NCBI RefSeq assembly: GCF_902502825.2 | Contig: NZ_LR723670.1 | Coordinates: 1,488,001 to 1,552,000 of the forward strand | Reading direction: 5' to 3' | Source: Pseudorhizobium flavum | GTDB lineage: Bacteria; Pseudomonadota; Alphaproteobacteria; Rhizobiales; Rhizobiaceae | Length of the DNA stretch: 64,000 nucleotides | In this document: positions 1 to 9,250 of the stretch, one piece after another | How the letters are laid out: each line of letters starts with the position of its first letter | Position numbering within the stretch: the first letter of the stretch is position 1 | Notes under the pieces: model-generated | What the model saw: only the letters and a program-made list of their open reading frames with translations | Databases searched by the model: none | What the model was told of the DNA's origin: nothing | Made by a program: the position numbers and the translations under genes

Positions 1-2281
1 GGCGCTTGCGGCGTCCGTTTTCATCACCTTCCGCACCCTCGGAGGCTTCGGTGCCGGCTTCGGAATCATCCGCATCGCTGCCTTCTTCGGCGTCCGAATC
101 GCTGTCGTCGGCCTCTGAAGCGGCTACGCCTTCCTGGCGGTCTCCGCCCTTGCCGCCGCGCCGGCGACGCCGACGCTTGCGCTTGCGGCCGTTCTGCTCT
201 TCGCCCTGGGCCGAGGAAGCCGTAGCCGGGGCAGCGTTGGCATTACCCGCCTCTTCGTCTTCTTGATCCTCCTCGATGACGATGTCGTCATCGTCCTCCT
301 CCACGGGGAAGGCGGCGAACTGCATCAGGCTTTCGATCCTGACGGGGTTCTCCACCGGCTCGCCGCGGTCGATGGCGAAGTGGCTGGAGCCGATTCCCTC
401 ATCGGACTCGATGTAAATCGACACGCCAAAACGCTTCTCGTAATCCACGACGGTGTTGCGCTTCTGGTTGAGAAGATAGAGCGCAGTCTCCGGCGTGGTG
501 CGCACCGTGATGTCGTGAGTCGTATTCTTGAGCAGGTGCTCCTCGACGCCGCGCAGTACATGAAGCGCAACCGACGACTGGGACCGAACATGGCCAGTGC
601 CGCCGCAGTGCGTGCAGATCTGCGTGGTCGATTCCAACACGCTGGCACGAATGCGCTGGCGCGACATTTCGAGCAGGCCGAAATGCGAGATGCGGCCCAC
701 CTGGATGCGGGCGCGGTCGTTCTTCAGGCAGTCCTTGAGCTTCTTCTCGACAGCGCGGTTGTTGCGCTTTTCTTCCATGTCGATGAAGTCAATGACGATC
801 AGACCGGCAAGGTCGCGCAGGCGAAGCTGGCGTGCGACTTCCTCGGCCGCCTCCAAGTTCGTCTGGAGGGCGGTTTCCTCGATGGAGTGCTCTCGGGTCG
901 AGCGCCCGGAGTTGACGTCGATGGCGACGAGCGCCTCGGTCTGGTTCATGATCAGGTAGCCGCCGGACTTCAGCGTCACCTGTGGCTGCAACATTCGGTC
1001 GAGCTGCGCTTCGATGCCCGAGCGCGAGAAGATAGGATGCAGGTCGCGGTAAGGCTGGACCACCTTGGCGTGGCTCGGCATCAGCATCTTCATGAAGTCC
1101 TTGGCTTCACGATAGCCTTCTTCGCCGGCAACGACGATTTCCGAGATGTCCTTGTTGTAGAGGTCGCGGATCGACCGCTTGATGAGCGAGCCTTCCTCGT
1201 AGACGAGGCACGGCGCGGTGGAGTTGAGCGTCAGCGTCCGGACATTCTCCCACAGGCGCATCAGGTACTCAAAATCTCGCTTGATTTCGACACGGGTGCG
1301 GTTGGCGCCGGCGGTGCGGACGATCACGCCCATGCCCTGCGGCACTTCCAGTTCGCGGGCAATTTCCTTCAGGCGCTTGCGGTCCTGCGGCTGGGTGATT
1401 TTGCGGGAAATGCCCCCGCCGCGCGCGGTGTTCGGCATCAGCACCGAATAGCGGCCGGCAAGCGAGAGATAGGTCGTCAGGGCCGCGCCCTTGTTGCCGC
1501 GCTCTTCCTTGGCAACCTGTACCAGCAGGATCTGGCGGCGCTTGATGACTTCCTGGATGCGGTATTGTTTGCGGGGCTTACGGACGACGCGATCGGGAAC
1601 CTCTTCCATCGCATCTTCGGCGCCGACCGATTCGATTTCTTCCTTCTCGCCATCATCGCTGTCGTCATCGTCGGAGTGACGGCGACCGCGGACGTCTTCG
1701 GAGATCGAATCGGTTTCGACCATCGCCGCCATTTCAGTCGGCGTGTCCTTGTCCTCGTCTGTGCCTTCGCTGCGCTCTGCAACCTCGGATGCTTCGGCTT
1801 CCGCCGTCTTCTTGCGCGAGCGGCTGCGGCGCGGTTTGGCCTTCGGCTTTTCGGCGGCCACCTCTTCGCCGGGGCTGGCCTCGGCAGCCTCGGAGCCGGC
1901 TTCGCTTTGCGAAGTGTCAAGCGTCGCATCGTCCGCCTGCGGCTGCGGGGCTTCTGCCGGGTCGCCCGCCTCGTCTTCGGCGATCTTCTTCTGTTCCTCT
2001 TCCTCGGCCTGCATCAGCGCCTGGCGGTCGGCGAGAGGGATCTGGTAATAGTCGGGATGGATTTCGGCGAAAGCCAGGAAGCCGTGGCGGTTGCCGCCAT
2101 AATCGACGAACGCGGCTTGAAGCGAGGGCTCAACCCTCGTCACCTTTGCCAGATAGATGTTGCCGCGGATCTGTTTCTTGTGTTGGGATTCGAAATCGAA
2201 TTCTTCGATACGGTTGCCGCGAACGACGACTACCCGCGTCTCCTCTTCGTGAGACGCGTCGATGAGCATTTTGTCTGCCAT
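1..2281 (-). CDS. rne: Ribonuclease E (3' end of gene outside window)
   Basis: RNase E starts mRNA decay and processes rRNA and tRNA precursors; it is the degradosome scaffold. The minus-strand frame opens MADKMLIDASHEEET at 2281, as rhizobial RNase E does, and stays open for 760 codons to the left edge, so the C-terminus is missing. The S1 RNA-binding region is split: about residues 85-235 (complement of roughly 1570-2030) are rich in Glu, Ala, Pro and Lys, before the fold resumes with YRIQEVIKRRQ. Such an insertion is known in alphaproteobacterial RNase E. Near the left edge there is an arginine-rich tract (GRKRKRRRRR, complement of 161-190), as in the RNA-binding noncatalytic half. AGGAG lies 10 nt before the ATG, partly inside a hairpin. 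A 730-codon frame on the opposite strand is a shadow. Confidence 0.95.
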   Translation of the reverse strand, partial: MADKMLIDASHEEETRVVVVRGNRIEEFDFESQHKKQIRGNIYLAKVTRVEPSLQAAFVDYGGNRHGFLAFAEIHPDYYQIPLADRQALMQAEEEEQKKIAEDEAGDPAEAPQPQADDATLDTSQSEAGSEAAEASPGEEVAAEKPKAKPRRSRSRKKTAEAEASEVAERSEGTDEDKDTPTEMAAMVETDSISEDVRGRRHSDDDDSDDGEKEEIESVGAEDAMEEVPDRVVRKPRKQYRIQEVIKRRQILLVQVAKEERGNKGAALTTYLSLAGRYSVLMPNTARGGGISRKITQPQDRKRLKEIARELEVPQGMGVIVRTAGANRTRVEIKRDFEYLMRLWENVRTLTLNSTAPCLVYEEGSLIKRSIRDLYNKDISEIVVAGEEGYREAKDFMKMLMPSHAKVVQPYRDLHPIFSRSGIEAQLDRMLQPQVTLKSGGYLIMNQTEALVAIDVNSGRSTREHSIEETALQTNLEAAEEVARQLRLRDLAGLIVIDFIDMEEKRNNRAVEKKLKDCLKNDRARIQVGRISHFGLLEMSRQRIRASVLESTTQICTHCGGTGHVRSQSSVALHVLRGVEEHLLKNTTHDITVRTTPETALYLLNQKRNTVVDYEKRFGVSIYIESDEGIGSSHFAIDRGEPVENPVRIESLMQFAAFPVEEDDDDIVIEEDQEDEEAGNANAAPATASSAQGEEQNGRKRKRRRRRRGGKGGDRQEGVAASEADDSDSDAEEGSDADDSEAGTEASEGAEGDENGRRKR

Positions 2282-2294
2282 GTATATTCTGCTC

Positions 2295-2309
2295 CTCGGC
2301 GCAGCCGAG
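2295..2309 (-). promoter_or_regulatory. Hairpin overlapping the rne ribosome binding site
   Basis: On the minus strand CTCGGC (complement of 2304-2309) pairs with GCCGAG (complement of 2295-2300) around a 3-nt loop. The 3' arm overlaps the first half of the GAGGAG ribosome binding site of rne (complement of 2292-2297). Translation could therefore be tuned by folding, fitting the known autoregulation of RNase E through its 5' leader in other bacteria. The regulatory role is inferred. Confidence 0.45.
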
Positions 2310-2316
2310 CAGGTGC

Positions 2317-2345
2317 AAAAAAGCCTGCCGCACGGACAGGCCTTT
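2317..2345 (-). terminator. Terminator-like hairpin inside the rne leader
   Basis: Read on the minus strand, GCCTGTC pairs with GGCAGGC around a 5-nt loop, flanked by AAA upstream and followed directly by six T residues. This is a textbook intrinsic terminator shape. It lies only 36 nt before the rne start codon and in the rne direction, and no gene precedes it on this strand. It may be an attenuator, or the 3' end of a small leader RNA. Confidence 0.55.
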
Positions 2346-2902
2346 CATGCAGGATGGTGATTGCGCCGGAAAAATTGGTTCCCGCAGGATGCGCTTGCGA
2401 CGACGCCCGGACGGCTGACAGAGCTTCTGGCTCCCTCAGGGTATCCCGGTTCTGAAACACTTGCCGCAACATAAAAGTCCAAACGAGAACGACGATATCT
2501 TAGGCTCGAGGCCCGGTGAGGTGCTCCATGTGAGCGTGGATGGCATGCCATCCGGTATTGTTCCGGCCACTGCCGGGAAGATTGCGTATCAGGATCAAAG
2601 TGTACAGACGGCGGATGACTGTCCGGTTTCGGCGCCAGGTCCCTGGGGCTGGCAGGCCTGCCGGAAGACTATCCCGTCAACACTTTAGTCCTCATCCGCC
2701 TTGTATGGTTTCTGCGACATAATAGCAAGGGAAAAGCCAGGGCCGCCTTATTGTGGATTAAATGAGAAGGCTAGTGGAAGTCGTTGATTCGCCAGTGCTG
2801 GCGGGCCAGATGTCGAGGGACCACCGGGGTGTCCTTCGATGCGCATTTCGGCGGTCTGCAAGGACGATCGGCATCATGATGCGCTAGCAGGCGGGATACG
2901 GG

Positions 2903-4129
2903 GTGCAGGAGAGGCAGTTGTTTGTGCGAATCGGTTCAGTCGCTGTGATGGCCATCGGCTTGCTGCTTGCCGCGCTCGTCCCGCCCCTGGCGCTCGCCGA
3001 GACGGAGAGTTCGCGGCCGTTGCTCGCCTTTGCCGCCCGCATTGCCGGGGATGAAGCCAGAACCCGCGTCGTTATTCATTTCGAAGAAAGGCCCGACTTC
3101 TCCGTCCACTATATAGACTCGCCGCAACGGGTTGTCGTCGATCTGCCGGCCACGGCGTTTGGTTTCCCGCGCGAAGACCTTGCGGCTCGGGGATTGTTCG
3201 AGGATATCCGCTACGGGGCGATGGATGAAGAAAGTGCGCGGATTGTCCTGACTGCCAAGCGTCCGGTCCAACTCAGCCTTGCAGAAGTGCAGCAAGGGGA
3301 GAATGGGGAGTTCCGGCTTGTGCTCGATGCCGAGATGACAACTCCGGACGTATTTGCGAAGCTGGTCGGTCAGCAGGCTTGGCAGGGCGGCACCGGTCAA
3401 ATGCCGGATGAGGTCGCATCGCAGGCGGATGACGGGTCTTTCGTCGTGGCTGTGGATGCTGGCCATGGCGGGATAGACACCGGAGCGATCGGCGCTGTTA
3501 CGAAGACGCCCGAAAAGGCCATCACCCTTGCATTCGCACAGGCTCTGGCCGAGCGGCTTGCCGACAGGCCCGGAGTGAGGGCAGTCCTGACACGGAACGG
3601 CGACACCTTCCTTTCCCTCTCGGAGCGGGTCACACTTGCTCGCCAGGCGGGGGCTGATCTCTTTCTCTCCCTGCACGCCGATACGCTCAGTCAAAAGGAT
3701 ATCCGAGGAGCGACCGTCTATACCCTGTCGGACCGCGCCTCGGACCGCATGGCGGAAAACCTTGCAGCGCGTGAGAACCTTTCCGACCAGTTGGCGGGCG
3801 TGAGCCTCAAGGACGAACCGCCCGAGGTTGCCGACATCCTGCTCGACCTGACGCGACGGGAGACGCAGGTGCTTTCCGTCACGCTCGCCAACAACGTCAT
3901 CCAGTCTTTTGAGGGGCAGGTAGGGCTCATCAACAATGCCCACCGCTATGCAGGTTTTCAGGTTCTGAGGGCGCCCGACATTCCCTCCGTTCTTCTCGAG
4001 CTCGGTTTTCTGTCGAATCCCGAGGACGAGAAGCTGCTGGCGGACGAGAAATGGCGCGCGAAGGTAAGCGACCTTCTGGTCGATGCTGTCCTGCGCTACA
4101 GGGACCGGGTCTTTGCGGGCGGTGGTTGA
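2903..4129 (+). CDS. amiC: N-acetylmuramoyl-L-alanine amidase (AmiC type)
   Basis: Periplasmic zinc amidase that cuts the bond between MurNAc and the stem peptide, used in septal peptidoglycan splitting and daughter cell separation. The 408-residue product has a Sec signal peptide (hydrophobic core about 8-31, predicted cut after Ala32), an AMIN septum-targeting domain (about 40-145) and an Amidase_3 catalytic domain (about 170-400). Visible Amidase_3 motifs are VDAGHGG (zinc His), a Glu in KTPEKAITL, SLHAD (second zinc His) and LELGFLSN with the catalytic Glu. The start is GTG at 2903. Its neighbour mrcA is also a cell-wall gene, and the pair amidase-mrcA is common in rhizobia. A 404-codon antisense frame is a shadow. 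Confidence 0.92.
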   Translation: MQERQLFVRIGSVAVMAIGLLLAALVPPLALAETESSRPLLAFAARIAGDEARTRVVIHFEERPDFSVHYIDSPQRVVVDLPATAFGFPREDLAARGLFEDIRYGAMDEESARIVLTAKRPVQLSLAEVQQGENGEFRLVLDAEMTTPDVFAKLVGQQAWQGGTGQMPDEVASQADDGSFVVAVDAGHGGIDTGAIGAVTKTPEKAITLAFAQALAERLADRPGVRAVLTRNGDTFLSLSERVTLARQAGADLFLSLHADTLSQKDIRGATVYTLSDRASDRMAENLAARENLSDQLAGVSLKDEPPEVADILLDLTRRETQVLSVTLANNVIQSFEGQVGLINNAHRYAGFQVLRAPDIPSVLLELGFLSNPEDEKLLADEKWRAKVSDLLVDAVLRYRDRVFAGGG

Positions 4130-4174
4130 GGCCTGATGCCGGTCTGCCACATGTGCCGTTTTCCCCGAGGGATT

Positions 4175-4194
4175 GGGCTCAAGAGCCCTATTTT
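4175..4194 (+). terminator. Possible weak terminator after the amidase gene
   Basis: GGGCT and AGCCC form a 5-bp stem around CAAG and are followed by TATTTT. The stem is short, so this may be only a partial terminator between the amidase gene and mrcA. Confidence 0.35.
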
Positions 4195-4346
4195 GCTCAC
4201 ATTCCCGCCGTTAGTCCCGATGGGCCGGGGGTGTGAATCGACTGGCGAACCAATGTCGACTTGCGCTGGCCGGATCAGCGTGCAAAAGCCCCGTAATCAT
4301 GCGATGGTGTCCGGGCACCGAGTGAAAGCCGAGCGGTAGCTTCAAT

Positions 4347-6803
4347 ATGATCAGACTTATCGGGTATTTCTTTGGATTGGCGTCTGTCCTGTTCCTGGGC
4401 GTCGCCGTGGTCGCCGCGGTGTATCTCGTCGGCGTCGCCAGGGATCTGCCGGATTACGAGGTTCTCAGCGCCTACGAGCCTCCGGTCGCGACCCGTGTTC
4501 ATGCGGGCAACGGTGCGCTGATGGCAGAATATGCCCGCGAGCGGCGACTTTTCCTGCCCATCCAGGCGGTTCCCGATCGCGTCAAGGCAGCCTTCCTGTC
4601 CGCAGAGGACAAGAATTTTTACAATCACCCCGGCATCGATCCGGCTGGCCTTGCACGCGCCGTTGTCAACAACTTCCAGAACCTGGCGTCCGGCCGCCGC
4701 CCTGAGGGCGCGTCCACGATTACGCAGCAGGTCGCGAAGAACTTCCTGCTCAGCAACGACCAGACTATCGATCGCAAGATCAAGGAGGCGATTTTATCTT
4801 TCCGGATCGAGCAGACCTATTCGAAGGACAAGATCCTCGAACTCTATCTGAACGAGATCTTCTTCGGCCTAAACTCCTATGGCATCGCCGGCGCAGCGCT
4901 CACCTATTTCGACAAATCTGTGACGGAGCTGACGATCGCCGAGGCAGCTTATCTCGCAGCGCTGCCGAAGGGTCCGAACAACTACCATCCGTTCCGTAAG
5001 GAACAGGCCGCGATTGAGCGCCGCAACTGGGTCATCGATCGCATGGCGGAAAACGGCTACGTGACGCGTGCCGATGCGGATGAGGCGAAGAAGCAACCAT
5101 TAGGCGTCCAGCCGCGCCGCGGCGGCACGCACCTCTTCGCGTCCGATTTCTTCGCCGAAGAGGTTCGGCGCCAGATCATCGAGAAGTATGGCGACGACAC
5201 GCTTTACGGCGGGGGGCTATCGGTAAGGACCTCGCTTGACCCGGACCTGCAGGTTTTGGCACGCCGAGCACTGAACAGCGCCTTGGTCGAATATGATGAG
5301 CGCCGCGGCTTCCATGGCCCGGTCACGCAGATAGACGCGGCCGGCGACTGGGCGACGGAACTCGCCAAGGTACCGGGTCTTCGGGACATACCCGAATGGA
5401 AGCTCGCCATGGTGAAGGCCGTCTCGTCTGAGGAAGTCGACATCGTGCTGCAGCCCTCCCTGGATGCAGGCGGCAAGGTCGGCGAAGGTCGTGAGACAGG
5501 CGTCGTCGCTGTCAAGGACATGAAGTGGGCCTTTCGCGACGCCAAGGGCGAGCGCAAGACGGCCAAATCACCCGAAGGTGTGCTGCAGGCGGGCGACGTC
5601 GTTTTCGTCGAGGCTCTGGCCGACGAAGAGGGCGCCTATCGCCTTCGCCAGCCGCCGAAGGTGCAGGGCGGCTTCGTGGCGATGGACCCGAATACGGGTC
5701 GCGTTCTCGCCATGGTCGGCGGCTTCTCCTATGCCCAGTCCGAGTTCAATCGCGCCACCCAAGCGATGCGTCAGCCCGGTTCGTCGTTCAAGCCGTTCGT
5801 CTATGCCGCCGCGCTCGACAACGGCTATACGCCCGCTTCCGTTATTCTCGATGCGCCGATCGAGATGGTGGCCGGTGGCAAGGTGTGGCGACCGGAGAAC
5901 TACGGCGGCGGCTCTGCCGGCCCGCAGACCCTCCGGCTCGGCATCGAGAAGTCCCGTAACCAGATGACAGTCCGGCTGGCCCAGGACATGGGAATGGAAC
6001 TCGTTGCCGAATATGCCGAGCGTTTCGGCATCTATGAGGACATGCTTCCAGTTCTCGCCATGTCGCTCGGTTCCGGCGAGACCACGGTCCTGCGCATGGT
6101 CTCCGCCTATGCCGTCCTTGCCAACGGCGGCAAGCAGATCAAGCCGACCGTGATCGACCGGATTCAGGATCGCTATGGAAAGACCATCTTCCGCCACGAG
6201 GAGCGCACCTGCGACGGCTGCAACGCCTCGGGTTGGACGGGGCAGGACGAGCCGATCCTCGTCGACAACCGCGAGCAGGTTCTCGACCCGATGACGGCCT
6301 ACCAGATCACGTCGATGATGGAAGGCGTCGTGAAGCGCGGAACCGCGGCCGGCAAGATCAAGATCGACGATCGTCCGGTTGCAGGCAAGACCGGCACGAC
6401 CAATGACGAGAAGGATGCCTGGTTCGTTGGCTATACGCCGAACCTCGTCGCTGGCGTCTACATCGGGTTCGACACGCCTGCACCGCTTGGACGCGGGGCA
6501 ACCGGCGGTTCGCTCGCTGCCCCTGTCTTCGCGGAATTCATGGAGGAAGCGGTCAAGCGCACGCCGCCGGAAAAGTTCCACGTGCCGGAGGGCATGCAGT
6601 TCATCCCCGTCAACCGCACGACGGGCATGATGGCCTTCGAGGGCGAGCCCGACACGATCGTCGAGGCGTTCAAGCCCGGTACTGGACCCGCGGATGTATT
6701 CGCGGTGATCGGCGATACCGAATACCTGCCGCCGGAAGAGATTCTGGAGACCTCGCCGCAGGCCCATCAGGCAGTGACGTCGGGCGCAGCCGGCCTCTTC
6801 TAA
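4347..6803 (+). CDS. mrcA: Penicillin-binding protein 1A
   Basis: Bifunctional class A penicillin-binding protein that polymerises glycan strands and crosslinks peptides in the periplasm, anchored in the inner membrane. The 818-residue product has one N-terminal membrane segment (about 4-30), a GT51 transglycosylase domain (about 55-235) with AEDKNFYNHPG and STITQQVAKN, an OB-like linker region, and a transpeptidase domain with SSFK (Ser479 nucleophile, Lys482), SRN (536-538) and KTGT (681-684). All catalytic motifs are intact and the length is normal for rhizobial PBP1a. It follows the amidase gene by 217 nt and precedes prfB by 99 nt. A CDGC pair around 628 sits between the SRN and KTG motifs. 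Confidence 0.95.
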   Translation: MIRLIGYFFGLASVLFLGVAVVAAVYLVGVARDLPDYEVLSAYEPPVATRVHAGNGALMAEYARERRLFLPIQAVPDRVKAAFLSAEDKNFYNHPGIDPAGLARAVVNNFQNLASGRRPEGASTITQQVAKNFLLSNDQTIDRKIKEAILSFRIEQTYSKDKILELYLNEIFFGLNSYGIAGAALTYFDKSVTELTIAEAAYLAALPKGPNNYHPFRKEQAAIERRNWVIDRMAENGYVTRADADEAKKQPLGVQPRRGGTHLFASDFFAEEVRRQIIEKYGDDTLYGGGLSVRTSLDPDLQVLARRALNSALVEYDERRGFHGPVTQIDAAGDWATELAKVPGLRDIPEWKLAMVKAVSSEEVDIVLQPSLDAGGKVGEGRETGVVAVKDMKWAFRDAKGERKTAKSPEGVLQAGDVVFVEALADEEGAYRLRQPPKVQGGFVAMDPNTGRVLAMVGGFSYAQSEFNRATQAMRQPGSSFKPFVYAAALDNGYTPASVILDAPIEMVAGGKVWRPENYGGGSAGPQTLRLGIEKSRNQMTVRLAQDMGMELVAEYAERFGIYEDMLPVLAMSLGSGETTVLRMVSAYAVLANGGKQIKPTVIDRIQDRYGKTIFRHEERTCDGCNASGWTGQDEPILVDNREQVLDPMTAYQITSMMEGVVKRGTAAGKIKIDDRPVAGKTGTTNDEKDAWFVGYTPNLVAGVYIGFDTPAPLGRGATGGSLAAPVFAEFMEEAVKRTPPEKFHVPEGMQFIPVNRTTGMMAFEGEPDTIVEAFKPGTGPADVFAVIGDTEYLPPEEILETSPQAHQAVTSGAAGLF

Positions 6804-6902
6804 CCCCGGATATGATGCATGCCGGCGCGGCCTTTACATCCGCCGCCGGCGCAACTATGTCCACCCCGTCTTCCAATTCCGAAAGAGAGCAAGAAGCAAG
6901 CC

Positions 6903-8034
6903 ATGCGGGCTGAAATCATCAGTGTAGTCGACGAAATCAAGCAGGCCGTAAGCCTGCTGAGGAGGCATCTTTGACTGGGACCAGGCGGTAAGACGACTGG
7001 ACTGGTTGAACAACAAGGCAGAGGATCCGAACCTCTGGAACGACGCCTCCGAGGCACAGAAACTGATGCGCGAGCGCCAGCAGCTCGACGATTCCATCAG
7101 CGGTGTGCGGGCGCTGGAACAGCAGCTTTCCGATAATATCGAGCTCATCGAGATGGGCGAAGAGGAAGGCGACGAGGCGATCGTCAAGGATGCCGAGGAT
7201 GCGTTGAAGGCGCTGAGGACGGAGGCCAATCGGCGGCAGGTCGAGGCGATGCTCTCCGGCGAGGCCGATTCCAACGATACCTATGTCGAAGTCCATTCCG
7301 GCGCCGGGGGCACGGAGAGCCAGGACTGGGCCAACATGCTGCTTCGCATGTATATCCGCTGGGCCGAGCGCCAGGGCTACAAGGTCGAGGTTCTGGAGGT
7401 CCATGAAGGCGAAGAAGCCGGCATCAAGTCGGCCACGATCCTCGTCAAGGGCCACAATGCCTATGGGTGGATGAAAACCGAATCGGGCGTTCATCGGCTG
7501 GTCCGTATCTCGCCCTATGACAGTAACGCGCGTCGCCATACCTCATTCTCGTCGATCTGGGTCTATCCCGTCATCGACGACTCGATCAACATCGAGGTGA
7601 ACGAGAGCGATTGCCGCATCGATACCTATCGCTCATCGGGTGCCGGCGGCCAGCACGTCAACACGACCGATTCGGCCGTCCGCATCACGCATATCCCGAC
7701 GGGAATCGTCGTCGCCTGCCAGCAGGAGCGGTCGCAGCACAAGAACCGTGCGAAAGCATGGGACATGCTGCGCGCCCGCCTCTACGAGGCCGAGCTGAAG
7801 AAACGCGAGGAGGCCGCCAATGCCGAAGCCGCTTCGAAAACCGATATCGGTTGGGGCCACCAGATCCGGTCCTACGTGCTCCAGCCCTATCAGTTGGTGA
7901 AGGATCTTCGCACGGGTGTCGAGAGCTCTGCTCCCGATGACGTCCTGAACGGAGACCTCAACGAGTTCATGGAAGCGGCCCTGGCGCACCGGATCAGCGG
8001 CAAGCCCGATGCCGCCGTTGCTGACGTGGACTGA
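6903..8034 (+). CDS. prfB: Peptide chain release factor 2 (programmed +1 frameshift)
   Basis: RF2 recognises UGA and UAA and hydrolyses peptidyl-tRNA. The gene is read in two frames: ATG at 6903 gives 23 codons ending ...LLRRHL, then an in-frame TGA at 6972-6974. The context AGGAGG-CAT-CTT-TGA-C matches the classic RF2 frameshift site: internal Shine-Dalgarno AGGAGG (6960-6965), slippery CTT and a poor TGA-C stop. Skipping T6972 continues with DWDQAVRRL to 8034, giving 376 residues, a normal RF2 length. The catalytic GGQ is at 248-250. The codon-recognition tripeptide reads SPY (203-205) instead of the E. coli SPF. An annotation starting at TTG 7006 would be truncated. Autoregulation: low RF2 lets the ribosome pause and shift. 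Confidence 0.96.
6960..6975 (+). promoter_or_regulatory. RF2 +1 frameshift site
   Basis: AGGAGG, a 3-nt spacer, then CTT TGA C. All elements of the established prfB recoding signal are present at the expected spacing; the ribosome slips from CTT to the +1 frame at the UGA codon. Confidence 0.93.
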
Positions 8035-8058
8035 CCGACCTTGACGTAGCGAAGAGGA

Positions 8059-8090
8059 GAGGGCGACTGAGGGCGCCCTTTCCGTTTTGC
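8059..8090 (+). terminator. Possible terminator between convergent prfB and nadK
   Basis: AGGGCG and CGCCCT form a short stem around an 8-nt loop, followed by a pyrimidine-rich TTTCCGTTTT. It lies in the 57-nt gap between two convergent genes. Confidence 0.4.
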
Positions 8091-8091
8091 C

Positions 8092-8865
8092 TTAGTTGCT
8101 GAACTGCTCGGCCAGGATCCGGTCCGACCAGGTGTGGTCGGGATCGGAGAGGATGCGCGCCGTCATCTCCTCCGACTGCGCCACCTGGACGCGCAGCACC
8201 GACTTCACCTCCATATTGTCGGCGACGGCGTTCACCGGGCGTTTCTCCGGCTCCAGGATCTGGATGTCCACCTGCACATGATTGGGCAGCAGTGCGCCGC
8301 GCCAGCGGCGGGGCCGGAAGGGGCTGACCGGCGTCATCGCCAGCAGCGGCGCCTCCAGCGGCAGGATCGGCCCGTGGGCGGAAAGGTTGTAGGCGGTCGA
8401 ACCCGCAGGGGTCGCGACCATCAGCCCGTCGCAGATGAGCTCCGCCAGTCGCTCGCGACCGTCGATCTCCACCCGCAGCTTGGCAGCCTGATAGGATTGC
8501 CGGAAGAGATAGACCTCGTTGATGGCAAGCGCGATGGAACTCGTGCCGTCGGCATTGGTGGTCTTCATCTGCAACGGATGCAGCACGTTCTCGACCGCCG
8601 ACTCGATCCGCTCGTGCAGGTCCTCGGTGCGGTAGTCGTTCATCAGAAAGCCGACCGATCCGCAGTTCATGCCATAGATGGCTTTGCCGGAATTGATAGT
8701 CCCGTGCAGCGTGTGCAGCATGAAGCCGTCGCCGCCGAGCGCGACGATGACATCTGCCTCCTCGACCGGGCTGTTGCCGTAGATCCGGATGAGTTCGTCC
8801 CTGGCTGCCATCGCCTCCGGTGCAGAGGAAGCGCAAAAGGAGAGGCTGCTGGCTGTACTCGACAT
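8092..8865 (-). CDS. nadK: NAD kinase
   Basis: Phosphorylates NAD to NADP using ATP, the only route to NADP in most bacteria; cytosolic. The ATG at 8865 is preferred over an ATG 99 nt upstream: it has GAGGG at good spacing and gives 257 residues, the usual rhizobial length, starting MSSTASSLSFCAS. The family signature GGDG is at 44-47 (VALGGDGFML), followed by CGSVGFLMN, the INEVYL segment and the TPAGSTAYNLSAHGP segment of the NAD kinase fold. It is convergent with prfB. No sign of truncation. Confidence 0.93.
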   Translation of the reverse strand: MSSTASSLSFCASSAPEAMAARDELIRIYGNSPVEEADVIVALGGDGFMLHTLHGTINSGKAIYGMNCGSVGFLMNDYRTEDLHERIESAVENVLHPLQMKTTNADGTSSIALAINEVYLFRQSYQAAKLRVEIDGRERLAELICDGLMVATPAGSTAYNLSAHGPILPLEAPLLAMTPVSPFRPRRWRGALLPNHVQVDIQILEPEKRPVNAVADNMEVKSVLRVQVAQSEEMTARILSDPDHTWSDRILAEQFSN

Positions 8866-9036
8866 GGGTAACCCTCGTGATGCCGGCATACCTAGCGGAG
8901 AAATTCCTTTTTCGACAAGGGCTTTGCCTGCAGGATGCGGTACGGCAGGGCTCGGGTTCGTCACGATCGGCGGTCTCTTTCTGGTTTTTGCGCTTTACAC
9001 GAAAGCAGAATATGCTAACTCCCGCTGCACTGGATT

Positions 9037-9112
<76 letters not shown>

Positions 9113-9250
9113 CTTTTCTCTTCAGATCGCGAACCCAAGTTTTCTGGTTGCGCTTGTGGCTGGCTCGCCTGAAACTGCCTGCATTGGGCTCTGCAGGTCT
9201 CGGTGCCAATCGGTTAGGCGCCGGAGCGGCCGGCCCGTTGGAGGCTAGCC

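Larger units (their letters stand above)
2282..2902. other. 621-nt divergent intergenic region, rne / amidase
   Basis: This gap lies between the divergent starts of rne and the amidase gene. It holds the two rne-leader hairpins described separately and must hold promoters for both genes. I could not identify a convincing -35/-10 pair on either strand. Short open frames here lack ribosome binding sites and recognisable products. Confidence 0.6.

Noticed and set aside
2130..2348. Short leader peptide ORF starting at 2348 before rne
   Set aside because: It begins inside the terminator hairpin, has no ribosome binding site and overlaps rne coding sequence in another frame.
263..2455. 730-codon plus-strand frame at the left edge
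   Set aside because: It lies antisense to rne, whose minus-strand product is unmistakable; no ribosome binding site or domain.
2936..4150. 404-codon minus-strand frame over the amidase gene
   Set aside because: Antisense shadow; the plus-strand product has a signal peptide and complete amidase motifs.
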